A stretch of DNA of 11,364 bases from Chloroflexota bacterium (GTDB lineage: Bacteria; Chloroflexota; Dehalococcoidia; Dehalococcoidales; RBG-16-60-22): assembly GCA_016190585.1 (NCBI GenBank), contig JACPQH010000048.1:1-11364 (forward strand). Direction: 5' to 3'. Positions 5,872 through 11,364 of the stretch are shown in pieces. Within the stretch, counting starts at the first letter, position 1; each line of letters opens with the position of its first letter. Made by a program: the position numbers and the translations under genes. Below the pieces are notes generated by a model that saw only the letters and a list, made by a program, of their open reading frames with translations, searched no databases and had not been told where the DNA came from.

Positions 5872-7391
5872 CAACCCGGGACATGGAACTAAACGAGAAG
5901 CTGGCGGCTGCCATCCTCATCGTTGATGACGACGCGCCGCTGGTGGCCAACCTGAAGGATATCCTTGAGGACCAGGGCTACGCCGTGGACGTCGCCTATG
6001 ACGGCCGGAGCGCCCTCGAGGCCTGCCAGAACAAGACCTTCGGGCTGATACTGGTGGACATCCGGCTGCCCGATGTGGGCGGCGTCTCCCTGGTGGAAGA
6101 GATGAGCCAGCGCTGCACCGAGGCGGACTTCATCGTTATCACCGGCTACGCCAGCCTGGACACCGCCGTCGAGGCCGTGGGGCAGAAGAAGATCGTGGCC
6201 TACGAGACCAAGCCGCTGGACATCGCCTCCCTGCTGGCGCTGATAAAACAGGTGGTCGTGCGGAAAAGGACGGAGGGCGACCTGAAAAAGACCGAGGAGC
6301 TGTACCGCCTGCTCGCCGAGAACGCCGAGGACGCCGTCTGGACCATCGACCTTGATATGAGGCTGACCTACATCAGCCCGTCGGCGCGGCGGCGGCTCGG
6401 CTTCGACGCGATGGACCAGGCCATCCCCGACCTGAAGAAACTGCTGTCGGCCGCTGATTTTGAGGCGGCGAAAAATATCGTGCGGCAAGCGGTGGCGGTA
6501 TCCGCATCAGGTGAGGACTGGCTGCGCAACCGGCTCTTTGAGTTCGAAGTGACCCTGTCCGACGGCTCGAAAATCTGGACAGAGACCAGGTTGGGCCTGC
6601 TCTGGGATGGGGAGGGCAACACCATCGGCATCCTGGGGGCGACGCGGGATACCACCGAGCGCAAGAAGGCCCGCGAGGCCCTGCGCGAGAGAGAGGCCCG
6701 GCTGGTGGAGGCGCAGCGCATCGCCCGCCTGGGGAACTGGCAATGGGACCTGGTGACCGACGAGACGGTCTGGTCAGACGAGCTCTTCCACATCTACGGC
6801 CTGAGCCCCGCCCGGTTCAAACCCTCCCATCAGGCCTGCCTCAAATTCGTGCACCCTGACGACCTGCCTACATTGAACGGGGCGATGGATGACGCCCTTA
6901 ACGAAGGCCAGCCCTACAGCATCGACTACCGCATCCGGCGCGCCGACGGCGGCGACCGCCTGGTGCACTCCGAGGGCGAGGTCACCCTTGACGCGTCGGG
7001 CAGGCCGGTGCGCATGGCGGGCACGGTCCATGACATCACCGAGCTCAAGCGCACCGAGGAGGAGCTGAGAGCCCTGTCGCGCCGCCTGGTCGAGATACAG
7101 GAAAGCGAGCGCCGCGCCATTGCCTCGGAGCTGCACGACCAGATCGGCCAGTCGCTGACCGCCCTCAAGCTCCTGGTGGAAAGACTGAGGCAGTCGCCGC
7201 AGGACAGCCTCGGCTGGACCGAGGTGAAATCCCTGGCGAACGAGCTCATGTCCCGCGTGCGCAACCTCTCCCTGGACCTGAGACCGAGTATGCTTGACGA
7301 TCTCGGGCTCCTGCCCACCCTCCTCTGGCACTTCGACCGGTTTGCCTCGCAGATGCAGATAAAAGTCGATTTCCGGCACGCCGGCCTTTAG
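5868..7391 (+). CDS. Hybrid kinase REC-PAS-PAS-HisKA_3, cut by an in-frame TAG before its ATPase domain
   Basis: The 507-residue product begins with a receiver domain (about 14-130: D20-D22, phospho-acceptor D64 in LVDIRLPD, T92, K115-P116). Two PAS domains follow: about 142-266 (ending ATRDTTERKK) and 287-395 (GNWQWDL through HDITELKR). The HisKA_3 dimerisation and phosphotransfer helices carry H423 in ELHDQIGQSL. HisKA_3 kinases (NarX/DegS type) usually serve NarL/FixJ regulators, and two such genes follow. The frame stops at TAG 7389-7391 just after DFRHAGL. The missing ATPase domain continues in the same frame beyond the stop, so the ancestral protein was about 625 residues. As it stands the product could be phosphorylated but could not phosphorylate itself. 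The start overlaps the preceding stop by four bases (ATGA). The stop could be a real mutation, a sequencing error or a read-through site. Confidence 0.88.
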   Translation: MTTRDMELNEKLAAAILIVDDDAPLVANLKDILEDQGYAVDVAYDGRSALEACQNKTFGLILVDIRLPDVGGVSLVEEMSQRCTEADFIVITGYASLDTAVEAVGQKKIVAYETKPLDIASLLALIKQVVVRKRTEGDLKKTEELYRLLAENAEDAVWTIDLDMRLTYISPSARRRLGFDAMDQAIPDLKKLLSAADFEAAKNIVRQAVAVSASGEDWLRNRLFEFEVTLSDGSKIWTETRLGLLWDGEGNTIGILGATRDTTERKKAREALREREARLVEAQRIARLGNWQWDLVTDETVWSDELFHIYGLSPARFKPSHQACLKFVHPDDLPTLNGAMDDALNEGQPYSIDYRIRRADGGDRLVHSEGEVTLDASGRPVRMAGTVHDITELKRTEEELRALSRRLVEIQESERRAIASELHDQIGQSLTALKLLVERLRQSPQDSLGWTEVKSLANELMSRVRNLSLDLRPSMLDDLGLLPTLLWHFDRFASQMQIKVDFRHAGL

Positions 7392-7745
7392 GCCAGCATC
7401 CCGCTGGAAACAAGCACGGCCGCCTACCGTATCGTCCAGGAAGCCCTGACCAACGCCGCGCGTCACGCCGGTATTACACTGGTAACGGTGCGCTGTATGG
7501 TGTATGATAATACGCTGCACCTTAATATCGAGGACGGGGGGCGGGGTTTTGACCTCACTCGGCTGTCCCCGGGTACTTCCAGCGGCCTGAGCAGCATGAG
7601 AGAACGGGCGCTGCTACTGGGGGGACGGCTTGAGGTAGACTCGGCGCCCGGTAAGGGGACCCGTATCTTCGCGGAACTACCGTTGCCCGCTCCGGCGAAC
7701 CGGGGAAAAGGAGAAAAACGTGACAAGCATAGTTTTAGCCGATGA
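7392..7745 (+). pseudogene. Detached HATPase_c domain of the hybrid kinase, in frame after the TAG
   Basis: Directly after the TAG the same frame stays open for 117 codons to TGA at 7743-7745 and encodes a complete GHKL ATPase domain. It shows the N box AYRIVQEALTNAARHAG with N529 (numbering the joined protein), the EDGGRGFD D/G1 box (D556, G558, G560), the G2 box SSGLSSMRERALLLGGRLEV and the closing GKGTRIFAELPLP. There is no frame slip and no second stop, so one substitution of a sense codon explains the break. The first in-frame ATG (7488) lies after the N box and has no good ribosome site, so separate translation of a working domain is unlikely. The 3' end overlaps the next gene by 26 bases and supplies its RBS. 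Confidence 0.8.
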
Positions 7746-8391
7746 CCATCACGTTGTCAGGCAGGGACTTCACACCCTCCTCGGGACCGAGGCCGATTTT
7801 AACGTCATCGGCGATGCCGCCGACGGGCTGGAAACCATCAAGCTGGTGGAGAACCTCCAGCCGGACATCCTCGTAGTTGACCTGATGATGGGCGGCATGA
7901 ACGGGCTTGAGGTCGCCCGGCAGACGGCCCGGCGCTCCCCCAAGACCGGGGTGATTATCCTTTCCATGTACGGTAATGAGGGGTACGTCCTTGAAGCCCT
8001 GAAAGCCGGGGCCAAGGCCTATGTCTTGAAGGAGTCCACCTCGGACGAGCTTGTCCGGGCCATCCGGAGGGTCGCTTCCGGCCAGCGCTACCTGAGCTCC
8101 CCTCTCTCCGAGCGCGCCATCGAAGCCTACACCCAGCGTACCGAGGGGACCATGCTGGACCCCTATGACACCCTTACCAACCGGGAGCGGGAGGTGCTCC
8201 ACCTGGTCGCCCAGGGGTGCACCAACGCCGATATCGCCTCGCTGCTGTACATCAGCCCGCGGACGGTGGAGATCCACCGTTCCAAGATGATGCATAAGCT
8301 GAACCTGCGCTCCCAGACCGAGCTGCTGCGTTACTCCCTGGAACGCGGCATACTCCAGCCGAAGGTCAACGCCGCGGTGCAGAAGGTCTAG
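7720..8391 (+). CDS. NarL/FixJ-family response regulator (REC-LuxR HTH), copy 1
   Basis: This 223-residue transcription factor has an N-terminal receiver (D8/D9, phospho-acceptor D54 in LVVDLMM, S82, K104) and a C-terminal LuxR-type helix-turn-helix (about 152-194: LTNREREVLHLVAQG, then SPRTVEIHRSKMMHKL). Phosphorylation by a HisKA_3 kinase normally promotes dimerisation and DNA binding. The natural partner is the interrupted hybrid kinase just upstream, which it overlaps by 26 bases. The GTG start is supported by AAGGAG (7708-7713) six bases upstream. All phosphorylation residues are intact, so this gene shows no decay even though its kinase is broken. It ends in TAG, followed by a repeat of TAGCCGGC (8389-8396, 8407-8414) that could pair as a weak hairpin. 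Confidence 0.93.
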   Translation: MTSIVLADDHHVVRQGLHTLLGTEADFNVIGDAADGLETIKLVENLQPDILVVDLMMGGMNGLEVARQTARRSPKTGVIILSMYGNEGYVLEALKAGAKAYVLKESTSDELVRAIRRVASGQRYLSSPLSERAIEAYTQRTEGTMLDPYDTLTNREREVLHLVAQGCTNADIASLLYISPRTVEIHRSKMMHKLNLRSQTELLRYSLERGILQPKVNAAVQKV

Positions 8392-8507
8392 CCGGCCACC
8401 CTTCAGTAGCCGGCGAAACCTTTACGGCGGTCCAGGCGGGAAACCAGCCTCACAAATTCCGTATCTATACGTATGGTCGGGAGGGGCCGTTTGGGGGAAA
8501 ATGGTAG

Positions 8508-8528
8508 GACATGAGTATCAAGTTACCC
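8508..8528. promoter_or_regulatory. GACAT-N9-GTTACCC motif upstream of the second NarL regulator
   Basis: GACAT (8508-8512), nine bases, then GTTACCC (8522-8528) ends 22 bases before the GTG at 8551. The same two words with the same spacing occur at 9267-9287, upstream of the three-gene operon. I see no convincing sigma70 promoter in the 159-base gap (8392-8550); TATACG (8466-8471) has no good -35 box. Confidence 0.35.
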
Positions 8529-8550
8529 GCTGCCCGGCCGGAGAGTTTGT

Positions 8551-9210
8551 GTGACCAGTATCGTTCTTGTTGACGATCACGCGGTCGTGCTGCACGGGCT
8601 GCGGGCCCTGCTTGAAGCGGAAGCTGATTTCAGCATCGTCGGCGAGGCCGCCAACGGGCAAGAGGCCATCAAGCGGGTAAAGGACCACGAGCCCGATATC
8701 CTGATTACCGACATCATGATGGCCGAGATGAACGGCATCGAGCTTACGGAGCAGGCCCTGCGTGACTGTCCGAAGACGGGTGTCGTCATACTCTCGATGT
8801 ACAGCAACGACGGCTATGTCGACCGGGCTTTGAAAGCGGGCGCGCGGGCCTACATCCTCAAAGGGTCGTCCTCGGAAGAGCTGGTCAAGGCCATCCGCGA
8901 GGCCGCCGCCGGCCGCCGCTATGTCAGCGCGCCGCTGTCAATCAAGGGCCTGGAGGACTATGCCCAGAAGTTTCAGGGGTCCACTGATGCCTATGATGCC
9001 CTGACCCGGCGCGAGCGGGAGGTGCTTTACCTGGTGGCGCAGGGACGTACCAGCACCGAGATCGCCGAGCACTTCGGCATCAGCCCCCGCACCATCGAAA
9101 GCCACCGGGCCAGCATGATGCGCAAGCTCCGCCTGGCAAACCAGACCGAGCTCTTCCGCTTTGCCCTGAGCCGCGGCATCGTCACCCGGGAGCCGGATGA
9201 GCGGGACTAG
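8551..9210 (+). CDS. NarL/FixJ-family response regulator (REC-LuxR HTH), copy 2
   Basis: This 219-residue paralogue of the preceding regulator is colinear with it: receiver with D8/D9, D54 (LITDIMM), S82 and K104, then a LuxR-type helix-turn-helix (about 151-193: LTRREREVLYLVAQG, then SPRTIESHRASMMRKL). The two share an MTSIVL start and a PKTGV-I-LSMY block, so they probably arose by tandem duplication. They differ in the recognition helix (VEIHRSKMMHKL against IESHRASMMRKL) and so may bind different DNA. The GTG start has GGAGAG (8540-8545) five bases upstream. The 159-base gap before it and the motif at 8508-8528 suggest a separate transcription unit. Copy 2 could receive phosphate from the same kinase or from one elsewhere. 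Confidence 0.93.
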   Translation: MTSIVLVDDHAVVLHGLRALLEAEADFSIVGEAANGQEAIKRVKDHEPDILITDIMMAEMNGIELTEQALRDCPKTGVVILSMYSNDGYVDRALKAGARAYILKGSSSEELVKAIREAAAGRRYVSAPLSIKGLEDYAQKFQGSTDAYDALTRREREVLYLVAQGRTSTEIAEHFGISPRTIESHRASMMRKLRLANQTELFRFALSRGIVTREPDERD

Positions 9211-9266
9211 CGGCCGGAGCTCAGAAACCAAAAACAGGCGCGGCCTTCGAAGTAATGGCGTTTAAC

Positions 9267-9287
9267 GACATTTCAGAAATGTTACCC
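9267..9287. promoter_or_regulatory. Second GACAT-N9-GTTACCC motif, overlapping a 15-base palindrome
   Basis: GACAT (9267-9271), nine bases and GTTACCC (9281-9287) repeat the arrangement at 8508-8528. Within it ACATTTC-A-GAAATGT (9268-9282) is a perfect inverted repeat with 7-bp arms, the usual shape of a dimer binding site. The 10-mer GACATTTCAG also occurs at 2702-2711. Confidence 0.4.
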
Positions 9288-9321
9288 TGATTCCCGTTCC
9301 GGATTTTATTCTCCCGACCCT

Positions 9322-9370
9322 GGACTAAAAATCCACCAAACCGGCACTAAAAATCCCCTATTCAGGCACT
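9322..9370 (+). repeat. 22-bp-phased direct repeats upstream of the three-gene operon
   Basis: ACTAAAAATCC occurs twice (9324-9334 and 9346-9356), 22 bases apart. A third partial copy (GGCACT, 9365-9370; the second copy is also preceded by GGC) keeps the 22-base step. Two DNA turns between copies would place bound proteins on one face. The array ends about 60 bases before the ATG at 9430, where a promoter should lie. The best -10 candidate (GATTAT or TTATCT, 9404-9411) has no matching -35 box, which fits an activator-dependent promoter. Confidence 0.5.
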
Positions 9371-9429
9371 CTTGGCATTTCCTGGCGCCCCGTTTTGTGC
9401 GAAGATTATCTTAAAGGGAGAAAAAAGGG

Positions 9430-9954
9430 ATGATGCCTGTAGCTCAGGAGCAGTACGTCACCGGGCAGGAGCTGGCCGCGCTCGAGGAACAGACGCGGCG
9501 GAAATGGAAGGTCCTGCTGATACTGCTGGCGCTGGCGCTCCAGAACCGGACGGAGAGCGAGGTCAGGCAGGATGACGCCGCGCAGGCGCCGCCGGGCGCG
9601 GGGAGAGTGCTCCTGGTCACCGAGGCGCCGTCGGCGCTCGAGCTGACGCGGGCTATAGAGTCCGGCGGCTTCGAGGTCATGCCGTGCCCCAATGTCAGGC
9701 TGGCCGCGCAGCAGCTTGACCGGGCGAGCGTAATCGTCCTTGACGAGGACATGCCGGGCAGCGAGGAGCTATGCGCCCGGGTCCACCAGAAGATGCCGGT
9801 CCCGGTTATCCTGCTGGGCTCAGAACCGGACTCGAAAGCCTGGGACAGGGCGGCGGCGATGGGCGCCGACGCCTATTTAAAACGTATGGTCGGCCATAAA
9901 GAGCTGGTAGCGCGCATCAAGGTCATCCTGCGGCGCTATCAGCAAGCATACTAG
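9430..9954 (+). CDS. Degenerate (pseudo-)receiver-domain protein
   Basis: The 174-residue product has a charged N-terminal region with a short hydrophobic stretch (VLLILLALALQ, 28-38, too short for a sure membrane helix), a linker (39-57) and a receiver-like domain (58-172). The fold pattern is clear: RVLLV strand, VIVLDEDMPGSEEL with D105 at the phospho-acceptor place, PVILLG strand, GADAYL, and an OmpR-receiver-like end, GHKELVARIKVILRRY. Key residues are altered. The acidic pair is T64-E65, the switch Thr/Ser position is G130 or S131, and the conserved Lys-Pro is R152-M153. Ordinary phosphorylation is therefore doubtful, and it may act as a protein-interaction module. The start is ATG 9430 behind AAAGGGAG (9413-9420); ATG 9433 is possible. 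It leads an operon with two DNA-binding proteins. Confidence 0.8.
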   Translation: MMPVAQEQYVTGQELAALEEQTRRKWKVLLILLALALQNRTESEVRQDDAAQAPPGAGRVLLVTEAPSALELTRAIESGGFEVMPCPNVRLAAQQLDRASVIVLDEDMPGSEELCARVHQKMPVPVILLGSEPDSKAWDRAAAMGADAYLKRMVGHKELVARIKVILRRYQQAY

Positions 9955-9965
9955 CGGAGGCAGCG

Positions 9966-10295
9966 ATGAGTGACCGAGTAATGATCCCCCTTGACCGCAC
10001 CCTGGTGGAAAAGATCGATGCTTGCCGGGGCCAGCTCAACCGCGGCGATTTCATCCGGCAGTCCGTTGAGAGCTGGCAGGCGCGGGCGGCGTCCCCGGAG
10101 CGGCCGGCCGGCGGCAGCGAGCTTGTTACCCGGGAGGAGTTCGATCGGTTCAAGAATAGCCTGGACCAGCTTTACCAGGAATTTATTGACATCTTTGCCC
10201 GGTACAGCCGGCACCTTGACGAGCCTTCACCGGTTCCGGACCTCGAACAGTTTACCCGCGTTCTGAAAAACCGCCTGGCGTTGAGTTCCAAGTGA
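9966..10295 (+). CDS. Ribbon-helix-helix (CopG/Arc-like) protein with C-terminal extension
   Basis: The first 40 residues of this 109-residue protein fit a ribbon-helix-helix DNA-binding domain: strand DRVMIPLD (3-10), helix RTLVEKIDACRG (11-22), turn with N25-R26-G27 and helix DFIRQSVESWQ (28-38). After a Pro/Gly-rich linker (41-53) the C-terminal half is helical and acidic (EEFDRFKNSLDQLYQEFIDIF), suited to partner binding or oligomerisation. Such proteins bind DNA as dimers and often act as autorepressors, sometimes as antitoxins. No toxin gene is visible beside it, so I do not call a toxin-antitoxin pair. GGAGG (9956-9960) lies five bases before the ATG. The gene starts 11 bases after the pseudo-receiver and overlaps the next gene by four bases. 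Confidence 0.82.
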   Translation: MSDRVMIPLDRTLVEKIDACRGQLNRGDFIRQSVESWQARAASPERPAGGSELVTREEFDRFKNSLDQLYQEFIDIFARYSRHLDEPSPVPDLEQFTRVLKNRLALSSK

Positions 10296-10579
10296 AGATT
10301 GAAGAAGGTACCAGCAGACGTTCCAGGATCGAGATAATCGCGGATATCCTGCGCATGGGGGAAGCCTCCAAGACGCAGATGATGTACCGAGTGGGGATGA
10401 GCTATGCCCAGCTTGAGAGATACCTGGACTACCTTGTCGGGCGCGGTTTCCTGGTACGGAAACTGGAGCGCTATCCCAGCGGCATCTACCAGGTCAGCCA
10501 GGAAGGCGACGAGCTGCTCCATTCGATCGAAAAGATAGAAGAGCTGCTCGCCGTGGACACGCTGCTGGTCAAGCGCTGA
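10292..10579 (+). CDS. Winged-helix DNA-binding protein (archaeal-type HTH_45-like)
   Basis: The 95-residue product has a basic N terminus, a winged helix-turn-helix domain (about 12-75) and a short acidic helix (75-88) that could form a coiled coil. The domain reads RSRIEIIADILRMG, ASKTQMMYRVGMSYAQLERYLDYLVGRGFLV, and a wing YPSGIYQVSQEG. This is the pattern I associate with the archaeal-type winged-helix family (PF14947, ArnR-like), also found in some Chloroflexota. It probably regulates transcription; no ligand pocket is visible. The GTG start overlaps the preceding stop (GTGA), so the two DNA-binding proteins are translationally coupled and likely made in fixed ratio. It closes the operon 33 bases from a convergent gene, with only a short GCCC/GGGC hairpin (10597-10607) between. 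Confidence 0.85.
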   Translation: MKIEEGTSRRSRIEIIADILRMGEASKTQMMYRVGMSYAQLERYLDYLVGRGFLVRKLERYPSGIYQVSQEGDELLHSIEKIEELLAVDTLLVKR

Positions 10580-10612
10580 CTACCTCACTCGCCTCAGCCC
10601 GCCGGGCGCGCC

Positions 10613-11364
10613 CTATTCCTCCCTGTCCAGGTCTTTGACCGCCGGGCTGTGTATCACCCTCCCGGTATGGTCGAAACGGGAGCCGTGGCAGGGACAGTCC
10701 CATGACCTTTCGGCATTGTTCCAGTGGACAACGCATTGCATGTGGGTACAGTACGGGCTGACCCGGAAGAGCGCGCCCTGGCTGTCTTTGTACACCGCCA
10801 GGCGTTTGCCGCCCGATTCCAGCACCAGGCCCTCATCCGGACCGGGTTCCGGTTCCTGCGGCGACCGTGTCAAACGCTCTTTGATGAATGTCTCGATAAC
10901 CCGGGCGTTTTTACCTATCAGGGTTCCGGCGGCGGCGGTATCGGGCACGAACCTCAAGGGGCTGTACACTTCCAGCCAGGGATTATGTCTCTTCTGGACC
11001 ATGTCCGCGATGATGAGGCCGGCCACGGTGCTGGTGGTCATCCCCCACTTGCCAAATCCGGTGGCGACGAAGATGTTGTCATGGAGCGGCGAATAGCGGC
11101 CGATATACGGCGCGAGATCGTAGGAGACGTTGTCCTGGGTAGACCAGCTATATTTTATGGCGGCGTCCGCATAAGCCTCTTTCAGCGCCCCTGCCAGCTT
11201 CCGGTACCGGGCCCGGGTATCCGCCACGCGGCCCGGCGCGTGTCCCGCCCCGGAGACGATTATCAGGTTGCCGTCCCCTTCCGGCTGGGCACGCCACGCG
11301 TTTCCTGACTCGTCAGCATCGATGAACATGGCGCGGGGGAACGCCCGGTCGGTCATCCCGGCGA
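10613..11364 (-). CDS. FAD-dependent oxidoreductase with C-terminal Rieske [2Fe-2S] domain (5' part outside window)
   Basis: The open frame runs off the right edge. The visible piece starts in the middle of the oxidoreductase: the ATG at 11354-11356 is internal by homology, because family members have a long FAD-binding N-terminal region before it. Counted from that Met, the DadA-like part shows GNLIIVSGAGH (29-39), YSWSTQDNVSYDLAPYIG (69-86) and the FAD-contacting IFVATGFGKWGMTTS (95-109). After a linker (about 164-178) comes a Rieske domain with C203-x-H205 and C221-x2-H224 as cluster ligands, plus C208 and C223, the pair that forms a disulfide in classic Rieske proteins (CTHMQC, CPCHGS). 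Electrons would pass between FAD and the [2Fe-2S] cluster; the substrate is unknown. It ends at TAG (10613-10615), convergent with the winged-helix gene. Confidence 0.9.
   Translation of the reverse strand, partial: AGMTDRAFPRAMFIDADESGNAWRAQPEGDGNLIIVSGAGHAPGRVADTRARYRKLAGALKEAYADAAIKYSWSTQDNVSYDLAPYIGRYSPLHDNIFVATGFGKWGMTTSTVAGLIIADMVQKRHNPWLEVYSPLRFVPDTAAAGTLIGKNARVIETFIKERLTRSPQEPEPGPDEGLVLESGGKRLAVYKDSQGALFRVSPYCTHMQCVVHWNNAERSWDCPCHGSRFDHTGRVIHSPAVKDLDREE

Noticed and set aside
5191..5874. Long minus-strand open frame opposite the double receiver, and similar antisense frames opposite the other signalling genes
   Set aside because: These mirror genuine coding frames in GC-rich DNA, have no RBS and give low-complexity products.
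7389..7391. TAG as a pyrrolysine codon
   Set aside because: Several intact genes in the window end in TAG, no Pyl machinery or PYLIS-like evidence is visible here, and kinases are not known Pyl proteins. Kept only as an item to check.
7488..7745. Separate gene starting at ATG 7488
   Set aside because: This start lies after the N box of the ATPase domain and has no ribosome site, so the product would be a broken domain. It is better read as the tail of the interrupted kinase.
9322..9370. CRISPR array or replication iterons
   Set aside because: There are only two full 11-base copies and one partial, with no spacers of CRISPR size and no Rep or Cas gene nearby.
9966..10579. Toxin-antitoxin pair (RHH antitoxin plus partner)
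   Set aside because: The gene after the RHH protein is a winged-helix DNA-binding protein, not a toxin fold, and the gene before is receiver-like.

Overview
The window is GC-rich bacterial DNA carrying two-component signalling genes, flanked by housekeeping, stress and redox genes. The gene mix fits an environmental Chloroflexota bacterium, perhaps Dehalococcoidia-like. That mix is soluble multi-PAS kinases paired with NarL-type regulators, a small CxH/CxxC protein, an archaeal-type winged-helix protein, a Fe/Mn superoxide dismutase and an FAD-Rieske oxidoreductase. This assignment comes from family recollection only and is tentative. Normal bacterial promoters and Shine-Dalgarno sites are visible, with several GTG/TTG starts.

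Left part (1-2467): the C-terminal end of a beta-rich surface or phage-like protein; a 53-residue membrane protein driven by a near-perfect sigma70 promoter lying almost on its start codon; a minus-strand DUF1445 (YcsI / D-glutamate cyclase-like) gene; a 61-residue CxH/CxxC putative zinc protein; and a minus-strand superoxide dismutase with its own extended -10 promoter.

Centre (2468-9210): after a 314-base intergenic region with a promoter and a 16-bp palindrome come five signalling genes on the plus strand. They are a soluble four-PAS histidine kinase, a stand-alone double receiver, a REC-PAS-PAS-HisKA_3 hybrid kinase, and two paralogous NarL/FixJ regulators. The first four are tightly packed or overlapping; the fifth sits behind a 159-base gap. 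The hybrid kinase is cut by an in-frame TAG exactly between its His-phosphotransfer domain and its ATPase domain, while the ATPase domain remains intact in frame after the stop. The set could form a cytoplasmic phosphorelay: PAS kinase to free receivers, and HisKA_3 kinase to the LuxR-type regulators.

Right part (9211-11364): a 219-base regulatory region with 22-bp-phased repeats leads into a compact three-gene operon: a degenerate receiver, a ribbon-helix-helix protein and a winged-helix protein. I cannot name this as a known system. A convergent, 5'-truncated FAD oxidoreductase with a C-terminal Rieske domain closes the window. The upstream regions of the first kinase, the last NarL regulator and the three-gene operon share short sequence motifs, hinting at common regulation.
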